From the NCBI GenBank assembly GCA_937889015.1, contig CALARR010000362.1:1-64000 (forward strand): 64,000 bases of DNA, written 5' to 3'. This document shows, one piece after another, positions 47,640-56,914 of this stretch. The DNA comes from an uncultured Planctomycetales bacterium (GTDB lineage Bacteria; Planctomycetota; Planctomycetia; Pirellulales; Thermoguttaceae). Under the pieces are notes generated by a model. It did no database searches, was not told the DNA's origin, and was given only the letters and a program-made list of their open reading frames with translations. Position 1 is the first letter of the stretch; every line of letters begins with the position of its first letter. The position numbers and the translations under genes were made by a program.

Positions 47640-49172
47640 GTGTCCAGCCCTTTGCTGTTGCGCGTCGACGCCTGGCCGGAAATGGGGACGGGGCACGTCA
47701 TGCGCTGCCTGGCCCTAGCCGCTGCCTGGCAGAGCGCAGGCCAAAGGGCCTGCTTTGTCAGCCATTGTACGATCGATTCGCTCCGCACGCGGATGATCGA
47801 AACCGGCGCTCGACTGGTTGCGCTCCCCCAGCCCGTGGTCGATCCGAACGAAGCTCAATCGCTACTGGCCCCACTGCTGGCCCAAGGGTCTCCTTCCCAC
47901 CGGCCGGGATGGCTCCTGCTGGACGGCTACCATTTCTCGGCCCAGTGGCAATCGTTGGCCCAACGGCTCGGGTTGAGGTTGCTGGTCATCGACGATCAGG
48001 CTTTGTGGCCCCGGTACGAAGCCGACTTGGTTCTCAACCAAAACCATGGTGCCCAGCGACTCGAGTATGACTGTGGCGAATCCACCCACCTGCTCCTGGG
48101 CGCGCGCTACGTCCTGCTGCGTCCAGAATTCGCCCCGTGGATGAACTGGCAACGCGACGTCCAACCCGAGGCCCGCCGCCTGCTCGTGACCCTCGGTGGC
48201 TCAGACCCGGCTGGTGCGACTCCCAAGGTCCTGGAAGCCTTGCGCGAGATACGGTTGGATGGGTTGGAGGTGCGGCTCATCGTGGGGCCGGGCAATCCGG
48301 CCGCCCAGTCCATCAGCGATGCGCACAACTGCCTACGGGACAATGTCCAGGTGCTGACCAACGTGGCCGATATGGCCCAACACATGGCATGGGCCGATGT
48401 GGCTGTGAGTGCCGCGGGCACCACCTGCTGGGAACTGGCTTTCATGCAACTCCCCGCCCTGCTATTAATCGTGGCCGACAACCAGCGCCCAACGGCGCGC
48501 CAAACAGCCCTGGCGGGGACCGCCGAGAACCTCGGACCAGTCGAGCAGGTCTTTCCCGAGCAGATCGCCGCCGCCCTGCTCGGGTTGATCCACGACCGGA
48601 CACGCCGCTGTGGGATGGCCCTCGCCGGCCGGCGACTGGTCGACGGACGAGGGGCACAACGCGTGGTGACCTTGATGCGCGCCTGGGATGACTTGCTGCC
48701 CGAGCAGACGACAATCCGCCCGGCAGTGCGTGAGGACTCGCGCCCCCTTTGGCGCCTGGTCAACCAACCCAGCGTGCGCCGCAGCTCGCTCCGCAGCGGC
48801 ACGATCCCCCTGGAAGAACACGAAGCCTGGTTCACGGCTCGTTTGAACGGCCTCGACGCGCGAATCTGGGTCCTGGAGTTGGAGGGCCTCCTGCTCGGAC
48901 AGGTGCGCTATGAACGGACTGAACCCCAGACCGCAGAAATCAGCTACTCCGTGACGACGGCCTTCCGCCGCCGCGGTCTGGGTACGCGATTGATCGCCCA
49001 GACTTGGCGGCAGGCCGCGGCCGACTTGGGTGTCCGATGGTTGCGCGCCGTGGTCCGCGTGGAAAATGAGGCCTCAACTCGAACCTTCCGCAAGCTGGGG
49101 TTCGACTATGGAGGACGAGAGACCGTCTGCGGCCACCTGTGCCACCTATTCCAACGCGAGGTGCTGCCGTGA
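47640..49172 (+). CDS. pseG: PseG-PseH fusion: UDP-sugar hydrolase plus N-acetyltransferase
   Basis: A 510-residue two-domain protein. Residues about 1-345 are PseG (VDAWPEMGTGHVMRCLALAAAW; DDQALWPRYEADLVLNQN; AGTTCWELAFMQLPALL), a GT-B-fold hydrolase that removes UDP from the diacetamido-trideoxy-altrose. Residues about 355-510 are a GNAT acetyltransferase (WRLVNQPSVRRSSL; YSVTTAFRRRGLGTRLIAQTW, containing the acetyl-CoA loop; VRVENEASTRTFRKLGF), equivalent to PseH, which acetylates the 4-amino group. The GTG start is two bases after pseF with GGAAGG upstream. Fusing the order-3 and order-4 enzymes is known in some bacteria. Confidence 0.9.
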   Translation: MSSPLLLRVDAWPEMGTGHVMRCLALAAAWQSAGQRACFVSHCTIDSLRTRMIETGARLVALPQPVVDPNEAQSLLAPLLAQGSPSHRPGWLLLDGYHFSAQWQSLAQRLGLRLLVIDDQALWPRYEADLVLNQNHGAQRLEYDCGESTHLLLGARYVLLRPEFAPWMNWQRDVQPEARRLLVTLGGSDPAGATPKVLEALREIRLDGLEVRLIVGPGNPAAQSISDAHNCLRDNVQVLTNVADMAQHMAWADVAVSAAGTTCWELAFMQLPALLLIVADNQRPTARQTALAGTAENLGPVEQVFPEQIAAALLGLIHDRTRRCGMALAGRRLVDGRGAQRVVTLMRAWDDLLPEQTTIRPAVREDSRPLWRLVNQPSVRRSSLRSGTIPLEEHEAWFTARLNGLDARIWVLELEGLLLGQVRYERTEPQTAEISYSVTTAFRRRGLGTRLIAQTWRQAAADLGVRWLRAVVRVENEASTRTFRKLGFDYGGRETVCGHLCHLFQREVLP

Positions 49173-50230
49173 ATAGCGAGCAACAGCCGGGCGTGCGGCT
49201 GGGAAAACGATGGATCGCCCGATGCCAGCGGCCTTACATAGTCGCCGAAATGTCCGCCAATCATCGCGGCGACTATCAGCAGGCTGTACGCATCGTGGAG
49301 GCCGCAGCCGAAGCCGGCGCCGACGCCGTCAAACTCCAGACCTACACGCCCGATAGCCTGACCTTGGACAGTCCAACCCCCGGATTCCGTATCCAAGGCA
49401 CGCTCTGGCATGATCGCACGCTGTACGAGTTGTATCGCGAGGCCCAGACTCCGTGGGATTGGCAGCCCAAGCTGGCCCAGGTGGCGAAGACATGTGGACT
49501 GGACTTCTTCTCATCCCCCTTCGACACGGCGGCGGTTGATTTCCTGGAGACTCTGGACGTCCCCGCCTACAAGATCGCCTCGTTTGAACTCGTGGATCTC
49601 CCCCTGCTGCGTCGTGTGGCCCAAACCGGCAAGCCCGTGCTGCTTTCCACGGGCATGGGCACACTGGCCGAAATCGACGAGGCCGTGCGTACGGTGCGGG
49701 CCCAGGGGAACTCGCAAATCCTGCTCTTGAAATGCACCAGCGCCTATCCGGCCACCGCCGCACAGATGAATCTGCGCACGCTACCCCGGCTGGCTGAGTG
49801 TTTTGGACTGCCGGTGGGCTTGTCCGATCATAGCCTGGAGACCTTGGCGCCCGCTCTGGCTGTGGCGTTGGGGGCCTGCTTGATCGAGAAGCACCTGACA
49901 CTGTCCAGGGCCGCAGGCGGACCCGATTGCGGATTCTCACTCGAGCCACACGAGTTTCGGCAGATGGTCACGGCGGTTCACACGGCACAACAGGCACTAG
50001 GACACATCCAATGGGGCCCGACCGAGCTTGAGGATCCGTCCCGACGACTACGTCGCTCGCTCTATGCCGTGCGCGACATTCACAAGGGTCAAGCATTCAC
50101 GCTGGCGAACGTGCGTTCCATCCGACCTGCCAACGGCCTGCATCCGCGGTACCTGGAGCGACTCTTGGGCCGATCGGCTCAAGTCGACGTTGCCCGCGGT
50201 ACACCACTGGCTTGGCATCACGTGGGCTGA
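49169..50230 (+). CDS. pseI: Pseudaminic acid synthase
   Basis: A 353-residue NeuB-family synthase that condenses the free sugar with phosphoenolpyruvate. The TIM barrel has IVAEMSANHRGDYQQA, GADAVKLQTYTPDS, SSPFDTAAVDFLE, KIASFEL, LSTGMGT, LKCTSAYPA, LSDHSLE and IEKHLTL; the C-terminus is a SAF (antifreeze-like) domain (LRRSLYAVRDIHKGQAFT ... ANGLHPRYLERLLG). The GTG start overlaps the previous stop by 4 bases (GTGA) with GAGGTG upstream. It is the last gene of the unit. Confidence 0.93.
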   Translation: MNSEQQPGVRLGKRWIARCQRPYIVAEMSANHRGDYQQAVRIVEAAAEAGADAVKLQTYTPDSLTLDSPTPGFRIQGTLWHDRTLYELYREAQTPWDWQPKLAQVAKTCGLDFFSSPFDTAAVDFLETLDVPAYKIASFELVDLPLLRRVAQTGKPVLLSTGMGTLAEIDEAVRTVRAQGNSQILLLKCTSAYPATAAQMNLRTLPRLAECFGLPVGLSDHSLETLAPALAVALGACLIEKHLTLSRAAGGPDCGFSLEPHEFRQMVTAVHTAQQALGHIQWGPTELEDPSRRLRRSLYAVRDIHKGQAFTLANVRSIRPANGLHPRYLERLLGRSAQVDVARGTPLAWHHVG

Positions 50231-50330
50231 GGAGAGATCCCGCAGGGATGAACGCGGGGCCCCAATCCAGCCAGGCCATGTGCAAGGACCGTTTCTCCCT
50301 TCGCTATCGTGATCGCGTGCGGCCCACAGC

Positions 50331-50846
50331 CTACAGCTTGATCAGCGAAAGCGAAATCTGAATCAAGCGATCCTCAATCATCATTGCATCTTCGTTGGTG
50401 TGGTCGAACGTGGCGCAGAGATAGTCCAAACCACGACAATAGGCGATCTGGTACTTCTGGCCCACGATGACCGAGGGCACCGTGAGATGGCTGAAGGCCC
50501 AGGGAGTCCCGGCCAGGCCCTTCTTCAGCCCGCCGGAGATGATGTTCGTGATCTCCCCCACGCCGTCGATGACCTGGGCCGTGAGAACATCAAAATTATC
50601 CTGTAGCAGGCCGCCCACCAGCGCCATGGCCGCCCGTTCCGCGAAGTTCACCGTCACGAAGCCGGATACTGCCCCGTGGACGCCGATCAAGCCCGTAACC
50701 GTGCCGGGTTCGCGGCTGGGAACAGCCGCCACACCGACACATCGCGCCGAGGCATCACACATGGTCAACGCCTGATCGACCGATTCGACGATCGCATTGA
50801 GTTTGACGGGGTCGGCAAGGAACGGGGCCAGAGCGGTCTCGGTCAT
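50331..50846 (-). CDS. cheX: CheX-like chemotaxis phosphatase
   Basis: A 171-residue CheC/CheX/FliY-family protein. The active-site pattern ExxN is E98 and N101 in DGVGEITNIISGGLKKGLA. The beta core (VTGLIGVHGAVSGFVTVNF ... QIAYCRGLDYLCATFDH) agrees with CheX, a dimeric phosphatase for CheY-P. No che or flagellar genes surround it. It converges with pseI and stands near the sigma54 activator. Confidence 0.82.
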   Translation of the reverse strand: MTETALAPFLADPVKLNAIVESVDQALTMCDASARCVGVAAVPSREPGTVTGLIGVHGAVSGFVTVNFAERAAMALVGGLLQDNFDVLTAQVIDGVGEITNIISGGLKKGLAGTPWAFSHLTVPSVIVGQKYQIAYCRGLDYLCATFDHTNEDAMMIEDRLIQISLSLIKL

Positions 50847-51111
50847 GGTTCGTTCGTGGTCTGGAGAAGAAGGAAGGCTGCCGCACGGTGCGATCGATTA
50901 TCCAATTGTGGGTCACAAATCGCACCAGCACCCCCGAATCACGGCCATCCGCAAAGGCGAATCGCCGTCAGCTCCATGGATCTCCAATCCCGCCCGCACG
51001 TCCGGAAAAACCGCGATATTCGCCCCCCGGCATCGCGGGGGAAGACAGCAAACCATGGGGGCAGACGAGATGGCGTTGCCAACCGAAAACCACCCTCGCG
51101 AGGTATCGCCG
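50847..51111. other. Intergenic region between cheX and the sigma54 activator
   Basis: 265 bases on the minus side between the two genes. No gene is supported, and I found no clear promoter or terminator. Confidence 0.35.
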
Positions 51112-53136
51112 CTACTTCTCTGCCAGTCCCGGATCGTCTGCCTGATAACGCCGAAGCTTGCGGTCCAGGGTGGAACGTTCGATGCCCAGGATGCTGGCCG
51201 CGCGGCTCTTGTTCCCGTGCGTGTAGTTCAGGATCGCCAGGATATGCTGCCGTTCGGCGTCCGCCAGAGAACAGGGCACGAACCCCGGCCCCATCTGCCC
51301 CACGTCGGCCGTGTCGCCCGCCGTGCCGATCCGCGACAGCAATAGATCGGAGGCCTCGATTTCCTGACGGTTGCACAAGACCACGGCCCGCTCGACCACA
51401 TTCTTCAACTCCCGAACGTTGCCGGGCCAACGGTAGTTGACCAACTGTTCCATGGCTTCGGCCGTGAACCCCTGGAACCTCTTGCCCGTCTCCTCGTTGT
51501 AGCGTTGCAGAAAGTAATTGGCCAGTTCCGGGATGTCTTCGGCCCGCTTTCGCAGAGGTGGAACGACGATCTCCAGCACGTGCAGTCGGAAGTAAAGATC
51601 GCGGCGGAATCGCCCTTCGCGCACATCCTTTTCCAGGTCCCGGTTGGTGGCGGCGATCACGCGCACGTCGGCCGTGATCGGTTTGCTGCCGCCGACCCGC
51701 TCAAAGGGATGCCCCTCCAATACCCGAAGAAATTTGGCCTGGATGCCCGGGCTCATCTCGCCGATCTCGTCGAGCATGAGGGTGCCCTTGTGCGCGGCTT
51801 CGAACTTGCCGATCTTCCGCTCCGTGGCCCCCGTGAATGCGCCTCGCTCGTGCCCGAACAACTCGCTCGCCAGCAATTCCTCGGACAGGGCCGCGCAGTT
51901 CAGGCACACGAAGACATTCTTGCTCCGCGCGCTGGAGTAGTGGATCGCCCGCGCAACGAGTTCCTTGCCGGCTCCGCTCTCGCCGCGTATCAGCACTGTC
52001 GCCCGGCTGGCAGCGGCCAACGCAATCTCCTCGGCAATCTTCTTGATCAGCGGACTTTGCCCCACGATGCCGCTCTGCACACCCAGACGTTGCCGAAGCT
52101 GTACGATCTCAGTCCGGACCTGCGTGAGATTTTCGGCCAGTTCCTGACGACGATTCATATTCACCAGGGCCACGGCCAATGTATCGGCCACAGCCAATGT
52201 GAATTCCAGATCTTCGGGATCTGGCACCCGATCCTCACGCGTGGAATACAGATGCACCACGCCCAACACGGCCGGGCCACGGCGAATCGGGGCGCAAATC
52301 ACGCTCGTAGCGTGAAATTCCCCCTTGCTGTCGCGGCTGCTGAGGTTCGTGTCGCCCATCACGTTGCGAGCCAAGACCGCCTCGCCTTCGCGCATCACCG
52401 TCGAGGCGAGGAAGTTCGAGATGCGATGATAGCGCATGCCATCCGCAGCCCGCGAGGCCACCAACTGCAAATCCTCTCCTTTCGGCTCTCCCGGATGTTC
52501 CCGGGGCAGCAACAACACGGCCCCGGCGTCGACTTGGGTGCCCTCAAACAGTCCGGCCAGAGCCAGGTCGGCCAGTGAAGTTACGTCAACTGCCTTGGCC
52601 AACTCAAAGGCCAGTCGACAGAGTTTGGTCGCCGCGCGTCCTACGCGCGAGGCCTCTTCTTGTTGCCCCGGTTCCAGGAATCGCGTCTGCCCTCGGCGAT
52701 GCGTGATCGTGGCCGGTTCGCCCGGCTCCATAATCGCCGATTCGGATAGCGCGTCCGCCGGCGTCGCATCCGCGGCCACCGCGGGAAACGGAAGACGATG
52801 CGTTGCCGTGCTCGCCTCGCCAAAGGCCTCCGTCAAGTTGTGTACAAACACCAACTGCGAGTGGCCTATGCGAATCACCTCGCCGGGATGCAACGCGTGA
52901 GGCTCGTGTACCAGTTCCTCGCCCACCAATGTGCCATTCCGACTGTCAAGGTCGCGGAGCATCCACTGGCCGTCGACATCGAAGACCTCGGCATGGGTCC
53001 GGCTGCAGCGCTCATCCTTCAACACCACTTGATTGGATGGCGCGCGGCCGATCGTGATCGCCTGTCCGGGAATCAAGCGAAACACGTCGCTCCACTTGGT
53101 ACCCTCGCGAATGACCAGGTAGGCAAGCTCAGACAC
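51112..53136 (-). CDS. FHA-GAF-AAA+-Fis sigma54-dependent transcriptional activator
   Basis: A 674-residue regulator with an FHA domain first (IGRAPSNQVVLKDERCSRTHAEVF, about 1-100), a GAF domain (about 175-330), an AAA+ sigma54-activation domain with Walker A GESGAGKE (K391), GAFTGA, Walker B MLDEIGE, and a C-terminal Fis-type helix-turn-helix (ILNYTHGNKSRAASILGIERSTLDRKL). GAFTGA intact means that it should contact sigma54. The N-terminal FHA suggests activation by a phosphoprotein, perhaps a Ser/Thr kinase. GTG 53136 is chosen for GAGGGG 6 bases before. Confidence 0.92.
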   Translation of the reverse strand: MSELAYLVIREGTKWSDVFRLIPGQAITIGRAPSNQVVLKDERCSRTHAEVFDVDGQWMLRDLDSRNGTLVGEELVHEPHALHPGEVIRIGHSQLVFVHNLTEAFGEASTATHRLPFPAVAADATPADALSESAIMEPGEPATITHRRGQTRFLEPGQQEEASRVGRAATKLCRLAFELAKAVDVTSLADLALAGLFEGTQVDAGAVLLLPREHPGEPKGEDLQLVASRAADGMRYHRISNFLASTVMREGEAVLARNVMGDTNLSSRDSKGEFHATSVICAPIRRGPAVLGVVHLYSTREDRVPDPEDLEFTLAVADTLAVALVNMNRRQELAENLTQVRTEIVQLRQRLGVQSGIVGQSPLIKKIAEEIALAAASRATVLIRGESGAGKELVARAIHYSSARSKNVFVCLNCAALSEELLASELFGHERGAFTGATERKIGKFEAAHKGTLMLDEIGEMSPGIQAKFLRVLEGHPFERVGGSKPITADVRVIAATNRDLEKDVREGRFRRDLYFRLHVLEIVVPPLRKRAEDIPELANYFLQRYNEETGKRFQGFTAEAMEQLVNYRWPGNVRELKNVVERAVVLCNRQEIEASDLLLSRIGTAGDTADVGQMGPGFVPCSLADAERQHILAILNYTHGNKSRAASILGIERSTLDRKLRRYQADDPGLAEK

Positions 53137-53712
53137 GGCTGTCCCCTCGACGCAGACCTGATGCTGGCGGCAGTTGGCCGCGGCCGCCTTCAACCGCCAC
53201 AGGAGCCCGACGCCCAGCCAGCCCCTTCCCGACACGACAAGTCTTCTGCGATGGCGGCTGGCATTAGCTTATTCGTTCTCCCCTCCTCCCGACAAGGGAT
53301 CGAATCCGGGGAATGCGAGACGCCGCACGAGTATGGGAGGTTTACGGCTGCTCCCTGCGGACGGCAGCACGTGAGATTCAACCTCCTCGGGATCCTCTTA
53401 CGCCGGACCTAATGACCACTATTGCCCGACTTTGGTCCGCGCCGCCGGTGCCCCTTGTCTCTCGTCCCACACTCAATCGTCCTCGACCGTTCCCGAAGAC
53501 ACCCCGCTATTCATGGGGGGCAATCGCATGAACTGCCCCCTCGATTCAGTCGGACCGTGCCTGAATCGAACACTTTCTTGTTGCGAAACCTGTGCCTGGT
53601 ACTTAATCTAAGTAGTGCGGCCTCTGCACGGCGTCAGAGTGCGCGTTCGTCCCTTCTCGTGGATTTCTCTCCGACGAGTTCCGTCTTTCGCTCGATTCAG
53701 TGAAGGTTACCT
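53137..53712. other. Intergenic region, no gene seen
   Basis: 576 bases separate the divergent sigma54 activator and the first DUF1598 gene. I found no sigma54-type -24/-12 site, tRNA or repeated element; a weak TTGCGA/TAATCT pair near 53579 is not convincing. Confidence 0.35.
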
Positions 53713-55098
53713 ATGGCAAACCGGTCAACTGGACTTCGTATCACAACAAGCCATGATCGTCGCGCGACCTGCATTGCCCTTCTGGCAATGGCACTCACGA
53801 TCCTGCTTCTGAATGCCCCCAGCCCCGTTCAGGCCCAGAACCGAACCAGTGCCGTGGGTGGTGTGTTGATTTCGAGTGACGGGATGTTGAGCCCGGCCGG
53901 GTTTGATGTGACCGGAGAACTGCGCGCCTTGCGCAGCCAGAGCCTGCAACCAATCCCCGGCGAATTGGGCCAGAAGACGGCCCTCCGCAAGGTCTCGCTG
54001 CGCGGACTGGAAGAGGCCATCGTGCGGCAGATCGAGACCGGCCAGCCACTGCCGGACGTCATGAAGTATTTGGCCGGCTTGCAGCAGATCCAATACGTTT
54101 TCGTATACCCGGAAACGCAGGACATCGTCCTGGCCGGCTTTGGCGAAGGCTGGAAAGTAGACCAGCGCGGAAACCTGGTGGGAGCGAGCAGCGGCCGGCC
54201 GGTGCTGTTGCTGGACGACCTGCTGGTCGCCCTGCGCACGGCCCGCCAGGCAGCCCAAGGGGGCATCAGTTGCTCCATCGACCCGACCGCCGAAGGCTTA
54301 GTCCGCCTCCGCAACTACGTCTCCACCCTCAAGGCCGGCGGAAACATCCAAGCGGCCGTGGCGGGTATCGAGTCCACCTTGGGACCGCAGAAGATCTCCG
54401 TCACCGGCGTGCCGGCCACGACCCATTTCGCGCGGGTCTTGGTCGCCGCTGACTACCGCATGAAACGCCTGGCCATGGATTTCGAGCCCTCCCCGATTCG
54501 CGGGCTCCCCAGCTACTTGAGTATGATTCCGGCCACCGGATCGGGCATGAACAGTGTCTTGCCCCGCTGGTGGCTGACGGCCGATTATCAACCCATGCTC
54601 CGTGACGTCGAAGGGCTGGCGTGGGAACTGCAAGCCACGCGCGTCAAGGCCATGACTGAGGAGGATCTGCTGACCACCGACGGTACGCGTCAGCACACGG
54701 GCAAGGCCAGCCCCGCGGCCCAGCGTTGGGCCGACACGATGACGGCCCGCTACGAGGAGTTAGCCCTGGCCGATCCGATCTTCGGGCAGTTGCGAAACTG
54801 CATGGATTTGGCCGTGGTGGGGGCCTTGCTGGTCAAGGAAGATCTGACCAAGAAGGCCGGCTACAACATGCCGGTACTCCTGGATGCCAAACGCGTGGAA
54901 TTGGACCAGTTTCCCGTCCCGCAACAAGTCAGCACCAAAGCCAGCCTGATCGAGAAACGCAGCAAGTGGATCATCAGTGCTTCAGGCGGGGTGCAGGTCA
55001 ACAGTTGGGCCGGCCTTCAGAAGAGCCAAACCAGCGACGCTCCTGCCGCTGTCCGTACCAAGTCCGCCCCCACGAGCGGCACCTGGTGGTGGAACTGA
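53713..55098 (+). CDS. DUF1598 domain protein, exported (tandem copy 1)
   Basis: A 461-residue exported protein. The signal peptide (about 1-36) ends at VQAQN. The remaining sequence (AVGGVLISSDGMLSPAGF, VSLRGLEEAIVRQIETG, QIQYVFVYPETQDIVLAGFGEGW, VTGVPATTHFARVLVAADYRMKRLAMDFEPSPI, LPRWWLTADY, SGGVQVNSW) belongs to DUF1598, a family found mostly in planctomycetes with no known function. From GELRALRSQ on it is identical to the next copy. AAGGTT lies before the ATG. See the repeat entries for the nucleotide tract. Confidence 0.85.
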   Translation: MANRSTGLRITTSHDRRATCIALLAMALTILLLNAPSPVQAQNRTSAVGGVLISSDGMLSPAGFDVTGELRALRSQSLQPIPGELGQKTALRKVSLRGLEEAIVRQIETGQPLPDVMKYLAGLQQIQYVFVYPETQDIVLAGFGEGWKVDQRGNLVGASSGRPVLLLDDLLVALRTARQAAQGGISCSIDPTAEGLVRLRNYVSTLKAGGNIQAAVAGIESTLGPQKISVTGVPATTHFARVLVAADYRMKRLAMDFEPSPIRGLPSYLSMIPATGSGMNSVLPRWWLTADYQPMLRDVEGLAWELQATRVKAMTEEDLLTTDGTRQHTGKASPAAQRWADTMTARYEELALADPIFGQLRNCMDLAVVGALLVKEDLTKKAGYNMPVLLDAKRVELDQFPVPQQVSTKASLIEKRSKWIISASGGVQVNSWAGLQKSQTSDAPAAVRTKSAPTSGTWWWN

Positions 55099-55099
55099 T
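53910..55099 (+). repeat. Tandem repeat unit A of the DUF1598 pair
   Basis: 1190 bases that appear identical to 55619-56808 (offset 1709). The identity starts within GDVTGELRA (last mismatch at 53909) and ends one base after the stop codon. Three reading frames translate identically in the sections compared, which supports nucleotide identity rather than protein conservation only. Confidence 0.85.
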
Positions 55100-55454
55100 C
55101 CCGGCAGGCAAGTTGCTCCTTCGGCCCGCAGTGACGCTCGGCTCCCACGCAGACCGCAAGTCCTCGATCGCGCGTTCCGGCAGCGGCGACTCCAAAACGT
55201 GGCCCCGCAGAAGGGCCACACATTCAGCGGCTTGTCCTGCCCGAAGGTCGGGTGATTTGCGAGACATAGCGAAAGTCTTTGGCTTGCAAAGCCTTTGCGT
55301 GCCAATTACCCTGGGAAGGTGTGACTGTTGCCCTCGGTATTGGCTGCCGAGGTCACAGGCACCATTCTCATCCGGAACAGTAGCGGCCCGGTCGCATAGC
55401 CTGCCCCGGTGTTTACGTCGGCAGGTCGCGCCACCCCCTTCAGGAGAATCTGGC
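55099..55454. other. Spacer between the DUF1598 copies, with a hairpin
   Basis: 356 unrepeated bases. GTGA/TCAC and CCTCGG/CCGAGG at 55321-55356 form a nested hairpin with a bulge; GGCTT/AAGCC near 55290 forms another. No gene is seen. A read-through frame from the first copy into the second is open but is not evidence of coding. Confidence 0.5.
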
Positions 55455-56807
55455 ATGACGATTCGCCTCACGCATCTGCGGGCGGCGTTGGTTGGTCTAT
55501 TCGCAATCGTTTCGTGGTTGGCCAGCATATCCCTCGTCCTCGCCCAAAACACCACCAGCGCCGTGGGTGGTGTGTTGATTTCCAGTGACGGAAAGTTGAG
55601 CCCGGCCGGGCTTGATGGGACCGGAGAACTGCGCGCCTTGCGCAGCCAGAGCCTGCAACCAATCCCCGGCGAATTGGGCCAGAAGACGGCCCTCCGCAAG
55701 GTCTCGCTGCGCGGACTGGAAGAGGCCATCGTGCGGCAGATCGAGACCGGCCAGCCACTGCCGGACGTCATGAAGTATTTGGCCGGCTTGCAGCAGATCC
55801 AATACGTTTTCGTATACCCGGAAACGCAGGACATCGTCCTGGCCGGCTTTGGCGAAGGCTGGAAAGTAGACCAGCGCGGAAACCTGGTGGGAGCGAGCAG
55901 CGGCCGGCCGGTGCTGTTGCTGGACGACCTGCTGGTCGCCCTGCGCACGGCCCGCCAGGCAGCCCAAGGGGGCATCAGTTGCTCCATCGACCCGACCGCC
56001 GAAGGCTTAGTCCGCCTCCGCAACTACGTCTCCACCCTCAAGGCCGGCGGAAACATCCAAGCGGCCGTGGCGGGTATCGAGTCCACCTTGGGACCGCAGA
56101 AGATCTCCGTCACCGGCGTGCCGGCCACGACCCATTTCGCGCGGGTCTTGGTCGCCGCTGACTACCGCATGAAACGCCTGGCCATGGATTTCGAGCCCTC
56201 CCCGATTCGCGGGCTCCCCAGCTACTTGAGTATGATTCCGGCCACCGGATCGGGCATGAACAGTGTCTTGCCCCGCTGGTGGCTGACGGCCGATTATCAA
56301 CCCATGCTCCGTGACGTCGAAGGGCTGGCGTGGGAACTGCAAGCCACGCGCGTCAAGGCCATGACTGAGGAGGATCTGCTGACCACCGACGGTACGCGTC
56401 AGCACACGGGCAAGGCCAGCCCCGCGGCCCAGCGTTGGGCCGACACGATGACGGCCCGCTACGAGGAGTTAGCCCTGGCCGATCCGATCTTCGGGCAGTT
56501 GCGAAACTGCATGGATTTGGCCGTGGTGGGGGCCTTGCTGGTCAAGGAAGATCTGACCAAGAAGGCCGGCTACAACATGCCGGTACTCCTGGATGCCAAA
56601 CGCGTGGAATTGGACCAGTTTCCCGTCCCGCAACAAGTCAGCACCAAAGCCAGCCTGATCGAGAAACGCAGCAAGTGGATCATCAGTGCTTCAGGCGGGG
56701 TGCAGGTCAACAGTTGGGCCGGCCTTCAGAAGAGCCAAACCAGCGACGCTCCTGCCGCTGTCCGTACCAAGTCCGCCCCCACGAGCGGCACCTGGTGGTG
56801 GAACTGA
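55455..56807 (+). CDS. DUF1598 domain protein, exported (tandem copy 2)
   Basis: A 450-residue protein with its own signal peptide (MTIRLTHLRAALVGLFAIVSWLASISLVLAQN) that is unlike copy 1. The rest is the same DUF1598 body; from GELRALRSQ to the end SGTWWWN the two are identical. AGGAG is 9 bases before the ATG. Distinct signal peptides and upstream regions but a common mature part suggest gene conversion or that only the mature domain was duplicated. A terminator follows at 56856. Confidence 0.85.
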   Translation: MTIRLTHLRAALVGLFAIVSWLASISLVLAQNTTSAVGGVLISSDGKLSPAGLDGTGELRALRSQSLQPIPGELGQKTALRKVSLRGLEEAIVRQIETGQPLPDVMKYLAGLQQIQYVFVYPETQDIVLAGFGEGWKVDQRGNLVGASSGRPVLLLDDLLVALRTARQAAQGGISCSIDPTAEGLVRLRNYVSTLKAGGNIQAAVAGIESTLGPQKISVTGVPATTHFARVLVAADYRMKRLAMDFEPSPIRGLPSYLSMIPATGSGMNSVLPRWWLTADYQPMLRDVEGLAWELQATRVKAMTEEDLLTTDGTRQHTGKASPAAQRWADTMTARYEELALADPIFGQLRNCMDLAVVGALLVKEDLTKKAGYNMPVLLDAKRVELDQFPVPQQVSTKASLIEKRSKWIISASGGVQVNSWAGLQKSQTSDAPAAVRTKSAPTSGTWWWN

Positions 56808-56808
56808 T
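55619..56808 (+). repeat. Tandem repeat unit B of the DUF1598 pair
   Basis: The partner of 53910-55099, offset by 1709 bases, apparently identical over 1190 bases. Sequence before and after is not shared beyond the scattered similarity at the mature N-terminus. Confidence 0.85.
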
Positions 56809-56855
56809 GCCCACACAACCCAAAACGAGATAATCTCCACTGACGGATTGGTAGC

Positions 56856-56895
56856 AACGGCCGGGCGGCCCCCCAAACGCCGCCTGGCCGTTTTT
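56856..56895 (+). terminator. Intrinsic terminator after the DUF1598 pair
   Basis: AACGGCCGGGCGGC (56856-56869) pairs with GCCGCCTGGCCGTT (56879-56892) with one wobble pair, loop CCCCCAAAC, and TTTTT at 56891-56895. It lies 48 bases after the stop of copy 2; copy 1 has no such terminator. Confidence 0.88.
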
Positions 56896-56914
56896 CTCTG
56901 CAGACACCGACCCC

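Noticed and set aside
54726..55454. An open frame running from the first DUF1598 gene into the second, which would extend copy 2
   Set aside because: Copy 2 has its own AGGAG, ATG and signal peptide at 55455.
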